Positions 17,266 to 25,824 of a stretch of DNA of 64,000 nt are shown piece by piece (position 1 is the first letter of the stretch; every line of letters begins with the position of its first letter). Source of the DNA: Anaerolineaceae bacterium (GTDB lineage: Bacteria; Chloroflexota; Anaerolineae; Anaerolineales; Anaerolineaceae); the NCBI GenBank assembly GCA_029975475.1, contig JARKPB010000008.1:1178001-1242000 (forward strand), written 5' to 3'. Position numbers and translations under genes: made by a program. The notes beneath the pieces are model-generated. The model had not been told where the DNA came from and searched no databases. It saw only the letters and a list, made by a program, of their open reading frames with translations.

Positions 17266-17876
17266 GCAGCTCTCCCGGAAAGCTTTTCGTGGAAATAACC
17301 GGTTAGAAGTTCCCTCAACTTTAATCTCGCCCGCATCAGGCTGGTTTTGACATTAGCCTCTGTTAACTCCAGCGCATCCGCTGTTTCCTGAATAGAAAGC
17401 CCCTCAATGTCACGAAGTTGAAAGACCATCTTTAACCTCGGGCTCAATTGATTCAACGCCTGATCGAGAAAGGCGCGGCTTTCGCTGGACAGCAATTCTT
17501 TTTCAGGCAAACAGCACCAGTCTTCAATCTCGAGGGTTTCGCTCTCTCCGTCCTGGTTTTCATCATTTTCCAATTCGACCGGGATGGTATTCGCGCGCTT
17601 TTGCCGGCGAAGCAGCATTAAAGATTCGTTCACCGCGATGCGGTAAAGCCAGGTGGATACAGAAGATCTGCCCTGAAAATCAGAAAGCGCATTCATCGCT
17701 TTAAGGAAAGTCTCCTGAAGGACATCTTCTGCATCCTGTGAATTGCCCGTAATCCGCAAAGCGAGGCGGTAGATGGATGGAGAATACCGCTCCACCAGCT
17801 GCGCGAAGGCTTCGCGGCTGCCAGACCGCAAAGCATCCAGAGAGATGTCATTCGTGCCGGTCGATTGTCTATCCAT
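17262..17876 (-). CDS. ECF RNA polymerase sigma factor
   Basis: 204 residues. Region 2 spans about residues 24-95 with NSQDAEDVLQETFLKAM and STWLYRIAVNESL. Region 4 spans about 135-190 with LKMVFQLRDIEGLSIQETADAL and then ANVKTSLMRARLKL, the helix-turn-helix that reads the -35 element. An acidic loop lies between them (ENDENQDGESETLEIED). It is paired with the zinc anti-sigma gene. It probably controls stress genes, perhaps the thiol-redox genes that follow on the same strand. Confidence 0.93.
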   Translation of the reverse strand: MDRQSTGTNDISLDALRSGSREAFAQLVERYSPSIYRLALRITGNSQDAEDVLQETFLKAMNALSDFQGRSSVSTWLYRIAVNESLMLLRRQKRANTIPVELENDENQDGESETLEIEDWCCLPEKELLSSESRAFLDQALNQLSPRLKMVFQLRDIEGLSIQETADALELTEANVKTSLMRARLKLRELLTGYFHEKLSGRAA

Positions 17877-17905
17877 TTAGATGTTTTATCCCATAAAAGG
17901 TTGCA

Positions 17906-18952
17906 TCACGAAAGCGGCCAGGTTGGCAGCACATCCAGATCCAGGGGATCGCGCTGACCCAGGGCGTAGCGGTAATATCCGGCAGCCGCGATCATCGCGG
18001 CGTTATCCGTGCACAGCGAAAGCGGAGGAATATGCACGCGGTACGACTCTTGACCCAAGAAGGTTTCACGCAGAGCCCGGTTTGCTGAGACGCCCCCCCC
18101 GATCAGGATTTCTTTTACCCGATACTGATCGGCTGCTTTCATGGTTTTCTGGTAAAGGACATCCACAACCGCGGCTTGAAAACTGGCGGCGAGATCAGCG
18201 ACCGGGACCGCCTGATGTTCATCCTGCAGCGCGCGAACAGTGCGTAAGACGGCGGTTTTTAGCCCTGAAAACGAAAAATCCCACGAGCCTTCCAGGCGCG
18301 CCCGCGGAAAATTAAAAGCGCGCGGATTCCCTTCACTGGCTGCTTTCTGGATGGACGGCCCGCCGGGGTAAGGCAGCCCCAGAATGCGGGCAACTTTATC
18401 AAATGCTTCTCCGGCAGCGTCATCCAGCGTGGCACCCAAACGCTCGTATTGCAAATGCTCGCGGATCAGGATTAATTCAGTGTGGCCGCCGGATACCAGC
18501 AGCGCCAGCAGCGGGAAAACCGGTTCAGGCGGAGGACTGCCCGCCTCAGCGGGATATACCCAGGCTGAATATATGTGGCCTTCGATGTGATTAACCCCCA
18601 CAAGCGGCAGACCCCGTCCAAGCACCAGCCCCTTGGCCGCGTTCATCCCGACGACAAGCGACCCGGCAAGCCCAGGACCGCGGGTAACCGCGACGGCGTC
18701 CAGGTCGCTCAAACTGATATGTGCCTGAAGCAGAGCCTGTTCAATGACACTGTAAATGGTGCGGATGTGCTGGCGTGAGGCGACTTCTGGAAAGACACCT
18801 CCATACCTGGCATGCACATCCATCTGGCTGGCAACAACAGATGAAAGCAGACAGCGGCCATTTTCCAGAACAGCCGCGGCGGTCTCATCACAGCTGGTTT
18901 CAATCCCCAGGACACGGGCGGGAGGAAAGACACCTTTTTTTTCTGGGTTCAT
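17906..18952 (-). CDS. tsaD: tRNA N6-threonylcarbamoyladenosine transferase TsaD
   Basis: 348 residues. Motifs are LGIETSCDETAAAV at the start, the Fe-binding NHIEGHIYSAW, LLVSGGHTELI, GEAFDKVARILGLPYPGGP, FSFSGLKTAV and IGGGVSANRALRE. The enzyme transfers the threonylcarbamoyl group to A37 of ANN-reading tRNAs, with TsaB, TsaC and TsaE encoded elsewhere. Length matches the family. The ATG follows GGAGTG. It sits between pepQ-like and sigma-factor genes, 12 bases after the former. Confidence 0.96.
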   Translation of the reverse strand: MNPEKKGVFPPARVLGIETSCDETAAAVLENGRCLLSSVVASQMDVHARYGGVFPEVASRQHIRTIYSVIEQALLQAHISLSDLDAVAVTRGPGLAGSLVVGMNAAKGLVLGRGLPLVGVNHIEGHIYSAWVYPAEAGSPPPEPVFPLLALLVSGGHTELILIREHLQYERLGATLDDAAGEAFDKVARILGLPYPGGPSIQKAASEGNPRAFNFPRARLEGSWDFSFSGLKTAVLRTVRALQDEHQAVPVADLAASFQAAVVDVLYQKTMKAADQYRVKEILIGGGVSANRALRETFLGQESYRVHIPPLSLCTDNAAMIAAAGYYRYALGQRDPLDLDVLPTWPLS

Positions 18953-18964
18953 AACACTCCCATA

Positions 18965-20200
18965 TTACTTTACTGGCAGGATCAGATCCTTTGGAAAATC
19001 TGCCAGGATTTCAAACGTGCCGTCATTTTTTACGGTGAGCGTGTCTTCGATGCGAACTCCCATCCCCCGTTCCGGGTAGTACAACCCGGGCTCCATGGTG
19101 AAAACCGCCCCCGGGATCAGCAAATCATCCGCTTCTGCGGTGAGCATACCGGCGAAAGGCTTTTCGTGCACCCGCAGGCCGACCCCGTGTCCCAGACTGT
19201 GCACATACCCCTCCTCGGTGGCGGGTTGACTCAACACAGTGGGATGCCCCATCTCCTCAAATAATTCGCAGGTGCGCTTTTGATACGCCGGAAACGGGGT
19301 TGAGACCTTTAATTCGGAAAGCAGACGGTCATAAACCTGGCGAACCTCTTCGTACAGTTTTAATTCTTCATCGGGGGCATATCCGAGGCACCAGGTCCGC
19401 GTAAAGTCGTAGAAATATCCACCGCCGTTTTCGCATGGGAAGATATCAAAGACGATGGTTTTGCCGAGGGTGAGAAAATCGGCGGGATTCCCGGTTGAAT
19501 GCGGCACGCCCGCGTCTCTCCCGATCGCAAAAATCGTCCCTTCCGGGTTGGCAGCCCCCATTTCAGCCAGCCAGAGGTCAATTTTGCTCTTCACATCCCC
19601 AATCGTGAGCGGGGTATCGTCGCTCTTTACCAGGATGTTCCCTTTCACGCGCTGGCCGGTCAGGAAATCGGCCACTCTGGCGACCACAGCAGTTGTGATT
19701 TTGCCCATGCGGCGAATGCGGTCAATTTCCTCTGGACCTTTGGTCATCATCGCTGGCAGGAAAATTCTATCCGGGTCTAAGCCGACCAGTTCCAGTTCCG
19801 GCATCACCCTTGCCAGTTCGGTGAAGACCGCAAAGGCATTGGCCAGTTCAACCTGACCATACAAAGCGACGCGCCCGCCGTTTATTCCGCTGGTTCTTAA
19901 CATGGCCGCATACCTTAAGGCAGCAGCTTTCGTGCGGTTACCTTCGGCCTGCTTCATCAACGCGGCCATATCAAATGTATCGTAGCCGATGGTGCGTAAT
20001 CCAGATTTGGCAGCTTCATCCCGCTCCATTGAAGCGTGAAACAGCACGGGGTCTTCTCCGCGTTTTTTAATCAAATCAGCCCGGGTAATGTGGCCTCCAC
20101 CCGTTAAATAAACCATTGCCGGGTTATGCTGCCCGGGACCAGTAACCAGCAAGGCATCTATGCCGCTTTCCTGCATGTAACGATCGATATCTTGTTTCAT
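18965..20200 (-). CDS. M24 family metallopeptidase (Xaa-Pro peptidase type)
   Basis: 411 residues. The N-terminal half is a creatinase-like domain. The C-terminal pita-bread domain has the five metal ligands: Asp in VFDIFP, Asp in YDFTRT, His in HSLGHGVGLRVHE, Glu in FTMEPGLY and Glu in VRIEDT. The family removes X-Pro dipeptides or N-terminal residues using two metal ions. Exact specificity (PepQ-like or aminopeptidase P-like) is open. It follows selA by 16 bases and precedes tsaD by 12. Confidence 0.9.
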   Translation of the reverse strand: MKQDIDRYMQESGIDALLVTGPGQHNPAMVYLTGGGHITRADLIKKRGEDPVLFHASMERDEAAKSGLRTIGYDTFDMAALMKQAEGNRTKAAALRYAAMLRTSGINGGRVALYGQVELANAFAVFTELARVMPELELVGLDPDRIFLPAMMTKGPEEIDRIRRMGKITTAVVARVADFLTGQRVKGNILVKSDDTPLTIGDVKSKIDLWLAEMGAANPEGTIFAIGRDAGVPHSTGNPADFLTLGKTIVFDIFPCENGGGYFYDFTRTWCLGYAPDEELKLYEEVRQVYDRLLSELKVSTPFPAYQKRTCELFEEMGHPTVLSQPATEEGYVHSLGHGVGLRVHEKPFAGMLTAEADDLLIPGAVFTMEPGLYYPERGMGVRIEDTLTVKNDGTFEILADFPKDLILPVK

Positions 20201-20216
20201 AGGTTCCTCAAAGCAA

Positions 20217-21563
20217 TCAGTTTATGATCCTTTTCAAAATTTCAAGCAGGCGTTCATCTTGTTCCGGCAGGACAGTACGCGGGTCAAACACAACTCGATC
20301 CTGATCGATCCGGGCAATAACCGGCGGAGTGGAAAGGCGCAGGTTTTGATTAAATATTTGAATGCCGGCTGGCTTTAATCCCAGCAGCCAGGTCGGCAGC
20401 GTTTCCCCCGGCAGGCTTCCGCCGCCGATGGCGGATTCTCCCCTGAGGAGTTCCCCCTGCCCCAGAGCGCTGATCCACCCTTCAGCGCGCGCGCGAATGG
20501 CATCCAGCGGCATGGAGATCATCTGCCAGACAGGTATTTCCCGCTCCGCTTCATCCTTCAGGTAGTGCAGCAGGGTTTGTTCAAGTCCGGCCAGACAGAT
20601 TTTATCCGCGCGAAACGCGCGAGCCAGCGGGTGTTTTCGGATTTTTTTGATCAGTTCATGACTGCCAAGCACAATCCCGGCCTGGGGTCCGCCGAGCAGT
20701 TTATCCCCGGAAAAACAGACCAGGTCAGCCCCGGCCTGCAGTGAATCGGTCACCAGGGGTTCTTTTCCCAGCCCGTAACGGGTCGTGTCCAGCAGCGCGC
20801 CTGAACCAAGATCGTCGAGCACAGGTACCCCGTATTGATGCGCCCGGGAACAAAGTTCAGCGAAATCTGGTTCAGAGGTAAAGCCGATGATGCGAAAATT
20901 GGAGGGGTGTGCCCGAACCACCAGCGCCGTTCCCGACTCTAACGCCTGGGTGTAATCCTCCAGATGGACCCGGTTGGTGGTACCGATTTCCACCATCCGC
21001 GCGCCCGAGGCGGCCATTACTTCAGGGATGCGGAACCCACCGCCAATCTCAATTAGTTGGCTACGCGCAATCACAGCCCGCCGGCCTCTGGCGACAGCCG
21101 CCAGGCAAAGCAGCACCGCGGCCGCGTTGTTGTTGACCACCAGGGCAGCTTCAGCGCCGGTCAGGCGGGTTAATAATTTTTCAACCGCGCCGCCCCTCGC
21201 ACCGCGGCTGCCGGTTTCCAGTGAATATTCCAGGGTGTTGTAATATCTTGCCGCGCGGTACATCGCCTCTGCGGCAGACCGGCTCAGCGGCGCCCGGCCC
21301 AGATTGGTATGCAGGATCACTCCGCTGGCGTTGATCACGCTGCGCAGCCCGCTGGCAACCGCTTCCTGCAGCTTTCGACGGGTTGAGTCAAATACCGCGT
21401 CAATCTGGACTGGATCATTTTGCTGACGAACTTTAACGCGAACTTCTTCCAGGCTGGCGCGCAGGGCATCTTTGACCAAAGAACGGCCGTACAACGCCAG
21501 CCAGTCGGCTGGAACCTGTTGCAACAGCTCGTCCATCGATGGGATATCACGAAGGCGGTTCAT
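20217..21563 (-). CDS. selA: L-seryl-tRNA(Sec) selenium transferase
   Basis: 448 residues. The PLP lysine lies in FSGDKLLGGPQAG. Other family motifs are INASGVILHTNLGRAPLS, TGSRGARGG, NNNAAAVLL and RAHPSNFRIIGF. SelA is a decameric enzyme that turns Ser-tRNA(Sec) into Sec-tRNA(Sec), so the organism should make selenoproteins. selB, selD and tRNA-Sec are not in this window. The ATG was chosen because AGGA precedes it; it overlaps the upstream membrane-protein gene by 17 bases, and a longer frame would only add an unlikely Cys-rich N-terminus. Confidence 0.95.
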   Translation of the reverse strand: MNRLRDIPSMDELLQQVPADWLALYGRSLVKDALRASLEEVRVKVRQQNDPVQIDAVFDSTRRKLQEAVASGLRSVINASGVILHTNLGRAPLSRSAAEAMYRAARYYNTLEYSLETGSRGARGGAVEKLLTRLTGAEAALVVNNNAAAVLLCLAAVARGRRAVIARSQLIEIGGGFRIPEVMAASGARMVEIGTTNRVHLEDYTQALESGTALVVRAHPSNFRIIGFTSEPDFAELCSRAHQYGVPVLDDLGSGALLDTTRYGLGKEPLVTDSLQAGADLVCFSGDKLLGGPQAGIVLGSHELIKKIRKHPLARAFRADKICLAGLEQTLLHYLKDEAEREIPVWQMISMPLDAIRARAEGWISALGQGELLRGESAIGGGSLPGETLPTWLLGLKPAGIQIFNQNLRLSTPPVIARIDQDRVVFDPRTVLPEQDERLLEILKRIIN

Positions 21564-21969
21564 CGCTGTCCTGTTCGGCGATAAACTTGCTGCGGTTTTG
21601 CAGCCGCAGGAGATATTCAAATAGAAACAGGCCGCCGCCAATTAATAGCGCCAGCGGAAAGGTCAATGCCCTGCCCCATGCCAGCCAGGCAATCAGATCG
21701 AAGTAACCTCCTACCAGCAGCGCCTGCCTGAGCAGAACACTTCCGTCGGCTGGCGGAGTAGACGGGAAACGCCGGTTGAGAATATACACAAATGGAAGCG
21801 CTGATCCGCTGGCTGCCAGCGTCAGCAAGAAAAAGAACAGCCAGCGCGGACCAAGATTGGGCACAGTGAAAAGCACCACCAGAAAAATGCCGATCCAGCC
21901 AGCAGACAGCATTAATAAACTGGTGAACAGCACCGGATGAAAATCAGGCAGCTTCCTGGATGTTTTCAC
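21547..21969 (-). CDS. Conserved small membrane protein
   Basis: 140 residues with four predicted membrane helices (about 14-36, 43-65, 85-103, 105-122) and an acidic tail. Starts at GTG preceded by AGGAGCGAGC. A TATAAT box lies 17-22 bases upstream on the minus strand (ATTATA at 21986-21991). The C-terminus overlaps selA, so it is probably the first gene of the selA-pepQ-tsaD set. No functional motif recognised. Confidence 0.72.
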   Translation of the reverse strand: MKTSRKLPDFHPVLFTSLLMLSAGWIGIFLVVLFTVPNLGPRWLFFFLLTLAASGSALPFVYILNRRFPSTPPADGSVLLRQALLVGGYFDLIAWLAWGRALTFPLALLIGGGLFLFEYLLRLQNRSKFIAEQDSDEPPS

Positions 21970-22071
21970 GCTCGCTCCTGATCAAATTATAACCCATCCA
22001 CTTTATCCCCGCCTTTTCAAATCGCCTGGGGGGAAAGACATTCTACCCCACCCCAATAAATCTTCCATTTG

Positions 22072-22080
22072 TGGTAGAAT
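22072..22080 (+). promoter_or_regulatory. Extended -10 promoter of the metH transcript
   Basis: TGG directly precedes TAGAAT (22075-22080), an extended -10 element. The start of transcription would be near 22087, about 30 bases before the riboswitch. A hairpin-forming GGATGA/TCATCC pair (22099-22116) lies between. Confidence 0.6.
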
Positions 22081-22117
22081 TTTGCAACAATTAAGGTTGG
22101 ATGATGACCATCATCCG

Positions 22118-22224
22118 CTCATCCAGAGAGGTGGAGGGACCGGCCCAGTGAAACCTCGGCAGCGGCCGAAAGGCAAGTGCCAATTCCGGCAGAACCCGCT
22201 TCAGCGGGTATTCTGGAAGATGAG
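22118..22224 (+). ncRNA. SAM-I riboswitch (S-box leader)
   Basis: The sequence matches the S-box core: P1 strand CTCATC (22118-22123), AGAGAGGTGGAGGGAC, CCGGCCC, GTGAAACCTCGGCAGC, a variable hairpin, and the closing P1 strand GATGAG (22219-22224). SAM-I aptamers bind S-adenosylmethionine and usually switch off methionine genes. A terminator follows 16 bases later and metH is the next gene, which is the classical arrangement. The two ends of P1 pair over six bases. Confidence 0.95.
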
Positions 22225-22240
22225 AGCAGCGCAAGTCCTG

Positions 22241-22267
22241 ACCTCTCTTTTCCAGAGAGGTTTTTTT
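22241..22267 (+). terminator. Riboswitch expression-platform terminator
   Basis: ACCTCTC (22241-22247) pairs with GAGAGGT (22255-22261) and is followed by a run of T. The segment CCAGAGAGG occurs both in the aptamer (22123-22131) and in the terminator 3' arm (22252-22260). The terminator 5' arm could therefore pair with either copy, giving a simple switch. Confidence 0.88.
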
Positions 22268-22302
22268 ACTTTATCGTAATCTTATTCTTTTCAGGAGCCG
22301 TA

Positions 22303-25300
22303 ATGACTCACCGACCCTTGACCCAATCGCGCTATCTTGAGGCTGTTCGCCAGAGAATACTCGTCTTCGATGGGGCGATGGGTACCAGTCTTCAGAAACT
22401 CAATTTATCCCCCGCTGACTTTGGCGGTGAAAAAACCGCGGGATGCAACGATTATCTGGTGATCACCAAACCGTCAGCGGTTGAGTTGGTTCACCGTTCG
22501 TTTCTGGACGCGGGCGCGGATGTGCTGGAAACGAATACGTTCCGCGCGAACCGATTAACACTGAATGAATACGGGCTAAGCAGCCAGACAACAGAAATCA
22601 ACCGCGCGGCTGCCCAACTGGCCCGCCGTCTCGCCGATGAATACGGCGCTGCCACCGGCCAGGAACGGTTTGTCGCCGGATCTATGGGCCCGACCGGCAA
22701 ACTCCCCTCGATGTCTGACCCGGAATTGTCTGATATATCCTTTGATGAGCTGGCGGACATTTTCCGAGAGCAGGCAAGCGGGCTTCTGGAAGGCGGCGTG
22801 GACGTGTTGTTGATTGAAACTTCCCAGGATATCCTGGAAGTCAAGGCTGCCGTGCACGGCTGCCAGCTGGCATTCGATCAGACTGGGATCGTCGTGCCAA
22901 TCCAGGCGCAGGTGACGCTGGACACCACCGGCAGGATGCTGCTTGGCACGGACATCAGCGCTGTGCTGGCGATACTGGAGGGACTGGGGATCGATATCAT
23001 CGGTTTGAACTGCTCGACCGGACCGGACTACATGCGCGAACCGATCCGTTTCCTCGGAGAAAATTCCAGCCTGCCAGTCTCCTGCATCCCGAACGCCGGA
23101 CTGCCGCTCAACGTGGATGGGCAGGCTGTCTATCCAATGGCGCCTGAACCATTCGCGGATGAACTAAGCGAATTTATCCAAAAATATCATGTCACTATTG
23201 TCGGCGGCTGCTGCGGAACCACTCCGGAACATATCCGCCTGCTGGCGCAAAAAGTTAAGAACCTGCCGGTTGAAGCGCGCCCACAAAACCCAACCCCGCG
23301 GCTGGCATCAGCGGTTCAGGCGCAGCCGATGATACAGGAACCGCCTCCTTTTTTAATTGGCGAGCGGTTAAACACCCAGGGATCCAGTAAATTTAAGCAG
23401 ATCATCCTGGCAGAAGATTTCGATGCTGCCCTGGAGATTGCGCGCTCCCAGGTAGATGCCGGCGCGCACGGATTGGACCTGTGCACGGCGTTAACCGAAC
23501 GGCCAGATGAAGGTTTGCTCATGCAGCGTCTGATCAAGACGCTGGCGCCGGTGATCAAAGTACCATTCATTATTGACACCACAGAACCCGACGTGATGGA
23601 GATCGCGCTGAAGACAGCTCCGGGCCGCTGCCTGATAAATTCCATCAACCTCGAAGCCGGGCGAGCCAAAGCGGACCGGGTGCTGCATCTGGCCAGGACT
23701 TACAACGCCGCCGTGATCGCCCTGACAATTGATGAAGCCGGAATGGCAAAGACATCGGAGCGCAAGCTGGAAGTCGCCAGGCGAATTTACCAGATCGCGG
23801 TAGAAGAGCATGGTCTGAAACCGCAGGACCTGGTCTTTGATGCCCTGACCTTCACCCTGGCAACCGGCGATCCAGAATTTCAGGATTCGGCTCTTGAAAC
23901 CATCGAGGGTATCCGAAAGATCAAGCGCGAGCTGCCGGGCGCGCTGACCTCTCTGGGGGTCAGCAATGTATCTTTCGGGTTGTCTCCTGCCGCGCGGGGT
24001 GTGATCAACTCGATCATGCTGTATCACTGCGTCAGCGCCGGTCTGGACATGGCGATTGTGAATCCCGCCCAGATTCGACCCTATGCCGAAATCTCGCCAA
24101 GCGAACGCGAACTGGCTGAAGATCTGCTTTTTAACCGCAAGGCAGACGCTTTACACCGGGTGATTGATTATTTCTCAAAAAATTCCAACCTTCATCCAAA
24201 AGCTGAAAGCCGGCAGGAAATTCTGGATGCGATGCCCGCGCCTGAACGGCTGCATTACCGTATTCTCCATCGGCTCAAGGACGGCATCGAGGCAGATATC
24301 GATGCGCTCATCGCCCAGGCTGATGCGAGCCTCAGTAAAAACGATGCCGCCGTGAAAATTCTCAACGAGGTATTGCTTCCGGCGATGAAGGAAGTGGGAG
24401 ACAAATTCGGTTCAGGCGAGTTGATCTTACCGTTTGTTTTGCAATCTGCCGAGGTCATGAAGAAAGCCGTCGCCCACCTGGAAACCTACCTTGAGCGGTC
24501 CGCGGACGCGTCGAAAGGATTACTGGTGCTGGCCACAGTCTACGGCGATGTGCATGACATTGGTAAAAACCTGGTTAAAACCATCCTTTCGAACAATGGC
24601 TACACCGTTGTCGACCTCGGGAAACAGGTCCCGGCGGAGACGATCATCCGCAAAGCGGAGGAGTTAAATGCCAGCGCGATCGGGCTTTCAGCCCTGCTGG
24701 TGTCCACCTCCAAGCAGATGCCGTTGATTGTCAACGAACTCCACCGGCGGAAATTAAATTTTCCAGTTCTGATTGGCGGCGCGGCGATCAACCGGCGGTT
24801 CGGCAGGCGAATTCTGAAAACCGAAGATGGTGAAGTATATGAGCCCGGCGTCTTCTACTGCAAGGACGCCTTTGAAGGTTTGAACACCATGGACGCGCTG
24901 TCAGATGATCAGCGCCGCAGCGAGTTACTGGCGCGCATTCGCCGTGAATCACAGATGGAATTCGAGAATCAGTCCCGGCTTGATCCGCCAGAAGGACAAA
25001 CTCGCCGTTCTGCGACGCCTCCAGCCGAACATATCCCTGCCGCGCCGGGCTGGGGCGCGCGCGTGGTGCGCGAGATGCCGCTCGAAATTGTCGCCAGGTA
25101 TCTATCGCGCAACGAGCTCTTCCGTTTATCCTGGGGAGCGAAAAATACCCACGGGAAAGAATGGGAAACGCTGCAGGCCGCCTTTGAAGAACGCTTGACC
25201 GCCATGCTCACCCAGGCGAGCCGCGAAGGCTGGTTAAAACCTCAGGGAGCGTACGGGTACTGGCCCGCGCAATCTCAGGGCGAGCAATTAATCATCTATG

Positions 25301-25824
25301 ATCCACTAACCTTAGCCAGCAAACAGCCTGAAGAGATCATGCGCTTTTCCTTCCCGCGGCAGGCTGATGGGGATTTTCTCTGCCTGGCTGATTATTTCCT
25401 TCCGGTCGACTCAGGACGAATGGACGTGGCTGCCTTCCAGGTGGTTACAGTCGGACAATCCGCGAGCGAACGGTTTGAGCGGCTGCAGGAAGCGGGGGAT
25501 TACAGCGAAGCGTATTTCACCCACGGGCTGGCAGTCCAGATGGCAGAAGCGGCGGCAGAATACTTACACCGGCATATTCGCCGCGAACTGCAGATTGGTC
25601 CTGAACAGGGCAAACGCTATTCCTGGGGTTATCCTGCCATTCCTGAACTTGCCGATCATGCCCTTGTTTTTCGCTTGCTGCCCGCTGAAGCCGAGCTGGG
25701 GATGAGTCTGACGGCTGCTTATCAGCTTGTGCCTGAACAATCCACAGCAGCGATTCTCCTGCACCACCCTGCTGCCCGGTATTTTAATATTGGTGAAAGT
25801 AGAGTCGACCAGCTGTTGAGATGA
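22303..25824 (+). CDS. metH: Cobalamin-dependent methionine synthase MetH
   Basis: 1173 residues with all four modules. The homocysteine domain has DGAMGTSLQ and zinc ligands in GLNCSTGP and GGCCGTTP. The pterin domain has FLIGERLNTQGSSKF. The B12 module has VYGDVHDIGKNLV, whose His is the lower cobalt ligand. The C-terminal reactivation domain has RYSWGYPAIPELADH, where most MetH proteins have Cys-Pro in place of Ile-Pro. It makes methionine from homocysteine and methyl-THF. The ATG follows CAGGAG and lies 36 bases after the riboswitch terminator; earlier in-frame starts fall inside the aptamer and are rejected. Confidence 0.96.
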   Translation: MTHRPLTQSRYLEAVRQRILVFDGAMGTSLQKLNLSPADFGGEKTAGCNDYLVITKPSAVELVHRSFLDAGADVLETNTFRANRLTLNEYGLSSQTTEINRAAAQLARRLADEYGAATGQERFVAGSMGPTGKLPSMSDPELSDISFDELADIFREQASGLLEGGVDVLLIETSQDILEVKAAVHGCQLAFDQTGIVVPIQAQVTLDTTGRMLLGTDISAVLAILEGLGIDIIGLNCSTGPDYMREPIRFLGENSSLPVSCIPNAGLPLNVDGQAVYPMAPEPFADELSEFIQKYHVTIVGGCCGTTPEHIRLLAQKVKNLPVEARPQNPTPRLASAVQAQPMIQEPPPFLIGERLNTQGSSKFKQIILAEDFDAALEIARSQVDAGAHGLDLCTALTERPDEGLLMQRLIKTLAPVIKVPFIIDTTEPDVMEIALKTAPGRCLINSINLEAGRAKADRVLHLARTYNAAVIALTIDEAGMAKTSERKLEVARRIYQIAVEEHGLKPQDLVFDALTFTLATGDPEFQDSALETIEGIRKIKRELPGALTSLGVSNVSFGLSPAARGVINSIMLYHCVSAGLDMAIVNPAQIRPYAEISPSERELAEDLLFNRKADALHRVIDYFSKNSNLHPKAESRQEILDAMPAPERLHYRILHRLKDGIEADIDALIAQADASLSKNDAAVKILNEVLLPAMKEVGDKFGSGELILPFVLQSAEVMKKAVAHLETYLERSADASKGLLVLATVYGDVHDIGKNLVKTILSNNGYTVVDLGKQVPAETIIRKAEELNASAIGLSALLVSTSKQMPLIVNELHRRKLNFPVLIGGAAINRRFGRRILKTEDGEVYEPGVFYCKDAFEGLNTMDALSDDQRRSELLARIRRESQMEFENQSRLDPPEGQTRRSATPPAEHIPAAPGWGARVVREMPLEIVARYLSRNELFRLSWGAKNTHGKEWETLQAAFEERLTAMLTQASREGWLKPQGAYGYWPAQSQGEQLIIYDPLTLASKQPEEIMRFSFPRQADGDFLCLADYFLPVDSGRMDVAAFQVVTVGQSASERFERLQEAGDYSEAYFTHGLAVQMAEAAAEYLHRHIRRELQIGPEQGKRYSWGYPAIPELADHALVFRLLPAEAELGMSLTAAYQLVPEQSTAAILLHHPAARYFNIGESRVDQLLR

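Noticed and set aside
22177-22302. Upstream GTG start for metH
   Set aside because: It lies inside the SAM riboswitch and reads through the terminator; the ATG with CAGGAG is the natural start.
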